This document shows, one piece after another, positions 1 through 5,300 of a stretch of 6,763 nucleotides of DNA (position 1 is its first letter; each line of letters opens with the position of its first letter). The DNA comes from Emticicia sp031378715. GTDB lineage: Bacteria > Bacteroidota > Bacteroidia > Cytophagales > Spirosomataceae. The translations under genes and the position numbers were made by a program. The stretch lies in assembly GCA_031378715.1 (NCBI GenBank), contig JANNEN010000086.1:1-6763 (forward strand), in the 5' to 3' direction. Under the pieces are notes generated by a model that was not told the DNA's origin, made no database searches, and saw only the letters and a program-made list of their open reading frames with translations.

Positions 1-201
1 GAAATCATTTACGCCACTAAGCCCAAAAAGTTCTAAACTTTCTTTTCCTTGCCATTTGAAACGGTTTTCGGTGGTATTTTCAATACCCGTACCATTCAGA
101 AGAATGCCCGTGGGGTCAAAATGAGAAATATCATTTACTACTAAATTCTGCCCGCTTGCACTAAAAGTAGCTCTTGTATTGCCCAAATGGTCTTGGTAGC
201 A
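1..201 (-). pseudogene. Orphan RHS core fragment, third cassette (runs off left edge)
   Basis: The minus-strand frame reads YQDHLGNTRATF, then a stretch with HFDPTGILLNGTG, then NRFKWQGKESLELFGL. These are hallmarks of the RHS-associated core just before the variable toxin tip. The frame is open to the left edge, so the tip and any immunity gene lie outside the window. An in-frame TAA at 202-204 sits two codons before the first core residue, and no in-frame ATG or GTG is visible, so this is a detached 3' piece of an RHS gene rather than a full gene. Its core protein differs clearly from the two other cores here (for example SASGQNLVVNDIS against RDSLAAPVNGIYP). It nevertheless starts at the same codon as the orphan at 1888 and is preceded by the same hairpin repeat. 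It is probably a silent cassette usable only after recombination; expression from a non-standard start cannot be excluded. Confidence 0.72.
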
Positions 202-265
202 TTATTTCAAAGAACGATATAATGAAATCAGAGTGCCTAAAAAAGGACACTCTGATTGGACGGGA
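199..265 (-). repeat. Hairpin cassette-boundary repeat, copy A
   Basis: These 67 bases match 1889-1955 with only two substitutions that I can see (a g/t difference after caaagaac and an a/g difference after gtgcct). The unit contains a perfect 10-bp inverted repeat, aatcagagtg (226-235) and cactctgatt (248-257). A second inverted pair, cattat and ataatg, lies at its right-hand end in transcription order. The repeat directly abuts the RHS core fragment and supplies its in-frame stop. Unlike copy B it has only one ggacactctgattggacggg unit. The hairpin lacks a following U-run, so an intrinsic terminator is not well supported. A recombination footprint or small mobile repeat is more likely, but the nature is unknown. 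Confidence 0.8.
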
Positions 266-270
266 ATTAC

Positions 271-375
271 TTAAGTCTGCCCTTTTTTCATAAATACAAT
301 GTTATCAGCATTCGCTTTGGGTGTTCCAAAGAACTTTCTTCTGAGTAAAATATTTAAAAAATGTCCTTTGAAATA
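271..375 (-). pseudogene. 34-codon remnant of an unrecognised gene
   Basis: Between an in-frame TAG (376-378) and a TAA (271-273) the minus strand reads a plausible protein C terminus that includes ILLRRKFFGTPKANADNIVF and ends MKKGQT. The composition (RRK, GTPKANAD, no low-complexity run) looks more like real protein than random AT-rich DNA. There is no start codon in the first 25 codons, so it cannot be an intact gene. It ends five bases before the hairpin repeat at 265. It may be the eroded end of a toxin tip, an immunity gene or a transposase; I do not recognise the family. Confidence 0.3.
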
Positions 376-390
376 CTATGTGGACAACTA

Positions 391-458
391 TTAAAGTTAC
401 AACACATACAAATTGATAAACTTGCGTAACTTTAAAAGTAGATAGCATATTTTAAAGT
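391..458. repeat. Overlapping inverted repeats downstream of the membrane immunity gene
   Basis: A perfect 10-bp inverted repeat pairs ttaaagttac (391-400) with gtaactttaa (426-435) around a 25-base loop. The right arm is shared with a second perfect 9-bp inverted repeat, actttaaaa (429-437) with ttttaaagt (450-458) around a 12-base loop, so the two hairpins exclude each other. They lie 37 to 104 bases past the stop of the 141-residue gene. No T-run follows on the minus strand. They could slow 3' decay, weakly terminate, or be remnants of inserted repeat DNA. Confidence 0.4.
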
Positions 459-494
459 CGTCATAGAATTAATCTAAATAGGGCTTTACGAAAG

Positions 495-920
495 TTATCT
501 TGCCATTGCACGCTCAAAGAAAATCCTCACATCATCCATATTCCATCCATCCGATGAATCTATTTCAATAGTTTTATTTATATTATCTCCTAAACAATAG
601 ATTAGTTTTTGAGTATTATATTTTCCAAATGTGACTTTTTTCTCAAAAAAAACTACTTCTTTTTTGTCAAGCCGTCTCATTTTTGAATTGAAAATAAAAT
701 ATCTAAATTCTATATCTAAAAAATCCTTATCATCGGTAATTTGAAATGGCTTCCATTTAAGTTCATTAAAAAACATATAAATTATGATTGCGACTGTCAT
801 TACAATTTTAATGGTCAAGTTGCCTTTGTAATTGGGTATCAGAAAGGAAATGCCGACTAAAATTGCAATAATTGCCAAATTTGTCAAAATACTTTTTTTA
901 TAATTTACTTGAATTTTCAT
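495..920 (-). CDS. Two-TM membrane protein, putative immunity protein of orphan RHS tip 2
   Basis: This 141-residue protein has a short cationic N terminus (MKIQVNYKKS), then two hydrophobic segments at about residues 11-28 and 35-52 separated by a short loop with YKGNLT. A soluble, strand-rich region of about 85 residues follows, ending FFERAMAR. The layout of a TM hairpin plus a compact cytoplasmic domain resembles small bacterial membrane proteins with a PH-like tail, but I recognise no specific family. The ATG overlaps the TGA of the upstream RHS tip (ATGA, 917-920), which implies translational coupling and is the usual arrangement of a toxin tip and its cognate immunity gene. An immunity protein sitting in the inner membrane would suit a tip with a hydrophobic, possibly membrane-inserting region. 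Function is inferred from position only. Confidence 0.7.
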   Translation of the reverse strand: MKIQVNYKKSILTNLAIIAILVGISFLIPNYKGNLTIKIVMTVAIIIYMFFNELKWKPFQITDDKDFLDIEFRYFIFNSKMRRLDKKEVVFFEKKVTFGKYNTQKLIYCLGDNINKTIEIDSSDGWNMDDVRIFFERAMAR

Positions 921-1804
921 AGTGAGTTGATAAATTTAACAATTTGTGATGAATCTTGTTTGGTTAGTCTTTTAGGTGCATACGGAACTTGATTTAGTTC
1001 GGCATTAGATACTATTCTTTTAGTTACTGGGTACTTTTTATGTGTATCAATAATATTTTCTTTTTCATAAACAAAAGCGTATGGCCCCAGAGTTATAGAT
1101 GCTTGTCCTACATCTAAAAAAGAATCTGCAAAACTTGCAGCTTCAAAAGCTTTACCTGTAAGTGTTTTAGATTCTGTGATGGCACTTTTAACACCAGTTA
1201 TACCTCTTATATTACTCCCAAATCCTCCTGTCATAATACCAGGTAAAAGCCCCCCAACGGCATCGGCAACTTCGGCAGCTTCCTCGGTTCCTCCAGCCTT
1301 TCTTGTAATATAGCCTGGTATTGTACCCGATTTCTGCATTGCTTCATCTTTTGTTTCAGCCATTTGGCCTATTCCCATAACTACCTCTCCCCAACTCAAT
1401 GTCATGGCAGCGGTACCACCAGCAACTGCTCCTACCCCACCACTTGCAACCATGTACCAACCCGACCCAATTACCCCAACAAGTCCAAAAAATACAGTTG
1501 CGATATTGCCCGCTGTTAAACTATCTCCATTGACATCAATAAACTTAATCGGGTTATTCCCTGCATATTGATAAGTAGATAACCCCAAATACTTATCAGC
1601 GAATCGATCAACTCTATCCATTCGCCCAATAGTCGGATTCATCGTTCTCGCCCCCAAATTAATTCTATTCAGCCCAAAGGTTTTTTCAGATTCTTTGCCT
1701 TGAAACTCGTAGCGGTTTTGGTAGTTGTTTATTTGCCCAACGCCTCGCAAGACCACGCCCAGAGGCGGTTGGCCGCTGCCATCAAATGCCGTTTGGCTCA
1801 ACAC
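917..1804 (-). CDS. Orphan RHS C-terminal tip (core fragment plus variable toxin tip 2)
   Basis: The frame is open from 1891 (TAA at 1892-1894) and starts YKDHLGNTRLTF at 1888. The first usable start is a GTG at 1804, giving 295 residues. Residues 1-95 are RHS core: FDGSGQPPLG, YEFQGKESEKTFGLNRINLG, IGRMDRVDRFADKY and YQYAGNNPIKFIDVNGD. Residues 97-150 form a hydrophobic, glycine-rich region with likely membrane segments. Residues 150-295 are a tip unrelated to the main gene's tip, with a more polar C terminus (YEKENIIDTHKKYPVTKRIV) and end KFINSL. No toxin family is recognised and I see no obvious nuclease motif. The core DNA is about 90% identical to the main RHS gene, so this is a displaced 3' end acting as a silent tip reservoir. 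Whether it is translated alone is uncertain. A 15-base in-frame insertion (GSGQP) and a DR in place of the usual DP set it apart from the main core. Confidence 0.8.
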   Translation of the reverse strand: MLSQTAFDGSGQPPLGVVLRGVGQINNYQNRYEFQGKESEKTFGLNRINLGARTMNPTIGRMDRVDRFADKYLGLSTYQYAGNNPIKFIDVNGDSLTAGNIATVFFGLVGVIGSGWYMVASGGVGAVAGGTAAMTLSWGEVVMGIGQMAETKDEAMQKSGTIPGYITRKAGGTEEAAEVADAVGGLLPGIMTGGFGSNIRGITGVKSAITESKTLTGKAFEAASFADSFLDVGQASITLGPYAFVYEKENIIDTHKKYPVTKRIVSNAELNQVPYAPKRLTKQDSSQIVKFINSL

Positions 1805-1889
1805 TACCGCAGGTGGATAAATACCATTGACGGGTGCTGCCAGCGAATCTCGAAAAGTGAGCCTTGTGTTGCCCAGATGGTCTTTGTAG
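1606..1889 (-). repeat. RHS core direct repeat, orphan copy
   Basis: These 284 bases align with 3121-3389 of the main RHS gene at roughly 90% identity by eye. The only length difference is a 15-base insertion at 1766-1780. Similarity stops sharply at the right after tctttgtag, where the hairpin repeat begins, and falls away at the left after gatcaactctatc, where the tips diverge. Both copies are read in the same frame. A crossover would therefore fuse the main protein to tip 2 and delete about 1.5 kb holding tip 1 and its immunity gene. Confidence 0.88.
1766..1780 (-). repeat. 15-base in-frame insertion in the orphan core (GSGQP)
   Basis: The main core reads TAFDPLGVVLRG and the orphan reads TAFDGSGQPPLGVVLRG. 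The extra 15 bases include a small palindrome (gcgg-ttgg-ccgc). On the coding strand AGCGGCCAACCGCC resembles the palindromic stretches inside the main RHS gene near 3796-3835 and 5564-5591, so it may be the same class of short repeat inserted without breaking the frame. Confidence 0.55.
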
Positions 1890-1980
1890 CATTATTTCAA
1901 AGAACTATATAATGAAATCAGAGTGCCTGAAAAAGGACACTCTGATTGGACGGGAAAAAGGACACTCTGATTGGACGGGA
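1889..1980 (-). repeat. Hairpin cassette-boundary repeat, copy B (extended)
   Basis: This is the second copy of the 199-265 repeat. It lies between the stop of the DUF1493-like gene (1996) and the truncated start of the orphan RHS core (1888). It contains the perfect 10-bp inverted repeat 1916-1925 with 1938-1947, and the cattat/ataatg pair at 1890-1895 and 1910-1915. It is longer than copy A because its left end in transcription order is duplicated. Just outside, attggac (1970-1976) pairs with gtccaat (1990-1996), forming a further 7-bp stem that touches the immunity-gene stop codon. No Bacteroidota-type promoter (TTTG with TAnnTTTG) was found in it. Confidence 0.8.
1930..1979. repeat. 25-bp perfect tandem duplication
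   Basis: The unit, five a bases followed by ggacactctgattggacggg, occurs twice head to tail at 1930-1954 and 1955-1979 with no difference. Copy A of the repeat has a single unit. Perfect identity suggests a recent slippage or recombination event within this element. Confidence 0.92.
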
Positions 1981-1995
1981 ATCATTTTTGTCCAA

Positions 1996-2307
1996 TTATT
2001 TTTGCTTATTTCTATCCATATACTCATAAAGCATCTGAATAGTCAGTTCTTCTTTGATTTTCCTTTGTTTTTTCAGCCCAAATAGATGCTTCCACGTCAA
2101 AGTATTAAGTTCTGCTTCATCTAAAAAATATTGATGGAAATCGAAATTTTCAAAACTTACATTGAATTCTTTTGCTAAATTATCTAATAAATCAACTGCT
2201 GATATTCCATCATCAATTTCTCTAAAAATGAGTTCTGGTGAGAAGTTCAAATCATAAGGATATTCTTTTTCAAAAAAAAGAATAAGATTTTCAAGTGTAA
2301 GTTCCAT
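1996..2307 (-). CDS. DUF1493-like small acidic protein, putative immunity protein of RHS tip 1
   Basis: This is a 103-residue acidic protein beginning MELTLENLILFFEKEYP. The central stretch IDDGISAVDLLDNLAKEF, followed by NVSFENFDFHQYF, resembles DUF1493 proteins, which have an acyl-carrier-like helical fold with a D-x-G/D-A-x-x-L-L segment and a following F-x-x-YF. The C-terminal LTIQMLYEYMDRNK also fits. I see no serine in the DSL context of a true carrier protein. I chose the ATG at 2307 because it lies one base after the TAA of the RHS gene (2309-2311), giving a stop-start junction suited to coupled translation. An earlier ATG at 2328 would add seven residues (MIKRKNK) and overlap the toxin gene by 20 bases. 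Position directly after the tip makes it the expected cognate immunity protein. The family call rests on motif memory. Confidence 0.7.
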   Translation of the reverse strand: MELTLENLILFFEKEYPYDLNFSPELIFREIDDGISAVDLLDNLAKEFNVSFENFDFHQYFLDEAELNTLTWKHLFGLKKQRKIKEELTIQMLYEYMDRNKQK

Positions 2308-2308
2308 T

Positions 2309-5300
2309 TTATTTTTGCGTTTTATCATAAACTGTTTGTCCTGCTACTTGTCCGCCATAGAAGCCGCCGATTCCTGCTCCAACAGTGAGTATTCCATGTG
2401 CTACCCAGCCATAAGGGCCTGCAAAATCTATCCCTGACGCTGTCAATGCTGCACCTGTTGCAGTTGATGCTGCCCATGCACCAGCCCAGCCTCCTCCTTC
2501 AACCGCTAAAGCTTCTACTGTATTTTCGGCAGTTGCTATATTATAAATGGATATTCCAGCACTAACTCCAACCAAACCCCGTCCTAAAATTGGCGGGGTT
2601 CTGCCTATAACTTTGCCCCATGTATTTGCTCTAAGTGGAGCATTCATTCCTTTGAATGGTAAACCTACTCTTATGGGTAATTTATTAAACACCATACTTG
2701 GTATCTTTTTTTGCCCCCACTCTGTTTGCCTAAAATATTGAGAGGCTATTGAAGTACCCGTGGTAGAGTTAGCAGCATCTAATTTAACCCTTGTAGAAAT
2801 GTTGTTATCTCCTAAGTAATTCAGTGTTTGACCTGTACCGTAAATCATACCATTATAGTCGTATGAAGTTCTTTTTCCGTAAACAGTTACACCCTGTCCA
2901 TCGCCGTTTAGTACAAAACCAGTACTCTTATCATAGGTAAAAAGGGATTTACTATTTCGATATTGGTCATAATCAGCACCGCCTGGGCAAGTTGGGCAAA
3001 TAGCAATATTACCACTGCCGTTTACTTCGGTAGGGCTTAAACCAAAAAGGTCAATGTAATTTACGGGGTCGCCATAGTTAAAATGATAAGGACTCCAAGA
3101 TTCTTGTTCGTCTGTGAGCGGATCAACTCTATCAAACCTGCCAATAGTAGAGTTTATCGTTCTCGCCCCCAAATTAATTCTATTCAGCCCAAAGGTTTTC
3201 TCGGATTCTTTGCCTTGAAACTCGTAGCGGTTTTGGTAGTTGTTTATCTGCCCAACACCACGCAAGACCACGCCGAGAGGGTCAAAAGCGGTTTGGCTCA
3301 AAACCACCGCAGGGGGGTAAATGCCATTGACGGGTGCCGCCAGCGAATCTCGAAAAGTGAGTCTTGTGTTGCCCAGATGGTCTTTGTAGTCGTATTCTTG
3401 AATCCAACCACCCGCACCATCGGGAATACTCCGCCCTTCGTCATTGGTAACTTGATAAATTTGTCCATTTTTTAGAATAAATTCTTCGTAAAACTCCCAA
3501 ATCTCTCCCGTTGAGTAAACCGTTTTTAGGAGTGTGCCGCTACCGTCATAATAATGATTTATTTTTCTACCATCAGATAATTGTACTTCGATTGGCTGTT
3601 TCAAAAATGTATCATACACAATATTAGTAATCTGCTCATTAGCATCAGATTTTGAGCTACCATCGGTGTAATACGTGTAATTTCCGTTACCACGTGGCAC
3701 AAAGTCGGTTTCGTGGTTGCCACTAATTGCATCGGTTACGGAGTTTAGGGTGTTGCCCGTGTAGGTATAGGTGAGGTTATCGATAGCCCCAAAAGCAGCC
3801 CCCCCCGCCCCCAGAGGGGGAGCCGTTTGTCCGCTTCTTTGAAGATTTAAAATATTACCGTTTTTATCATAGCTGAAATTCGGCATTGAGAAATCTTCTC
3901 CATTTATTCCAGCGTAACTTGCTGATAATAAGCGGTTTGCGTCGTCATAGTCAAAAGTATAACTGCGTAGAGTATTGTCTTTGCTTGTTTTCCAAGATTG
4001 CTTACCTATGTTTCCATCATAAAAATTTGCTGCGGCAGGCGTTCCTGTTTCGTAATCAAGTTTGTAGCTGAAAAGGTCGTTTTCGGTAGCATTTGGTGTT
4101 AAACTTTTTGAAACGTCAAGGTTAATTCCGAGCAAACCGCCTCTGATATGATAGGCATAATCAATGGTTTGCAAGCCCGTGCCATTGCTCAGATTTGAGG
4201 CCTGTGCCGTGTAAGTGCCGCCATTGGTTGCGGGATTCCAAAAGAAATTTGGCGAAATTATCACTGCTTTTTGAGCTAAATCGTTGGTAGTCGAGGTCGG
4301 AATACCATCTTGGGGGCGATAGATGTATTCTTTGATATTTTGGTACGTTCGGTCGGGTCTGATTTTTTTCTGCGTAAACCGCCCCACTTCATCATAAGCA
4401 TAACTCGCCATCGGGAAAAGTGGCGTAAGTAAATTATCACCAATGGCATAATTAAAGCTCAGTTTTAGCCCTACGTGGTCAAAAGTATATTCCTTTTTAG
4501 TGGCTTTTGTGGTTGCGTTATTTTGAAATGATATTCTTTGGAGCTGTAATTGTCCCGCAAAATTATAACTATTGTACCCGATAATTGCGGCATAAGTGAG
4601 CGTACTTTTGGTTGAATATGCCTTTCGGTTTTCGATGATATTTAATTTTTCATCATAATAAATACTGTTGGCGTTCCAGTCGCTGGTGCTTTGGTTTTTG
4701 GTACGAGTACCCGTTAGCAAGCCCGTGGTATTGGTTAAGTTAAGCAAATACCCATCATCAAAAAAGCCGTAGGTATCATAATAAAAAGTTTGGTAAACAT
4801 CGTTTGCGGCCGTAATCGGGTAGCCCTTGTTGAGCGAATAATAAAGCGGAAGGCTTGTGTTTCGCTCTTCATAAGTCAAACTCGGTAGATTATCAATCTC
4901 TGTTTGCAGGGCGGTACGGGAACGTATTTCGGCTATTTCGCCAGTCATTATTGGGCGATTGAAGACATCATATTTTTTGAAAGTCCAACGCTGGTTTTCT
5001 TGCTGCAAACTACTTTGGGCGTAAACCAATCTATCCAACACATCAAAAACATTGTAACTCCAGCCGCCACTCGGCACGTGGCTTTCGGTGGTTCGCCCTC
5101 GTTTGTCGTACTTGTAGCTAAAAATACCACCTTTAAAATAAGCATCGTTTTCTACGAAATTCGTAGCATTTTCAAACGATTTTGGTTGAATAACGTACTT
5201 TACTCGGTCAAACTCATCATAAATATAGTGCGTACGCATGTACGAATTCGCTCCTTCCTGCACATCTTTTTGAATCAATTTGCCGTCATTGTCTTTGTAT

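Noticed and set aside
1784..1892. Short minus-strand ATG frame starting at the edge of the hairpin repeat (MLQRPSGQH)
   Set aside because: It is out of frame with the RHS core and stops after about 36 codons. The same ATG occurs at copy A only because the repeat is shared.
1916..1947. Intrinsic terminator
   Set aside because: The 10-bp stem is perfect, but no U-run follows on the minus strand (TTTCATTAT) or the plus strand, so it is better treated as a structural repeat.
1930..1979. CRISPR array
   Set aside because: There are only two units directly abutting with no spacers, so it is a simple tandem duplication.
199..1980. Complete insertion sequence bounded by the two hairpin repeats
   Set aside because: The copies are in direct orientation and the DNA between them encodes an RHS tip and a membrane protein. 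No transposase is visible.
1996..2328. Upstream ATG at 2328 as the start of the DUF1493-like gene
   Set aside because: It would overlap the RHS gene by 20 bases and add only MIKRKNK. The ATG at 2307, one base after the toxin stop, gives the cleaner coupled junction, though the earlier start cannot be excluded.
3083..3475. Plus-strand 130-codon open frame
   Set aside because: It lies antisense to the strongly conserved RHS core and tip; its peptide has no domain features. A similar antisense frame appears over the orphan core because the DNA is duplicated.
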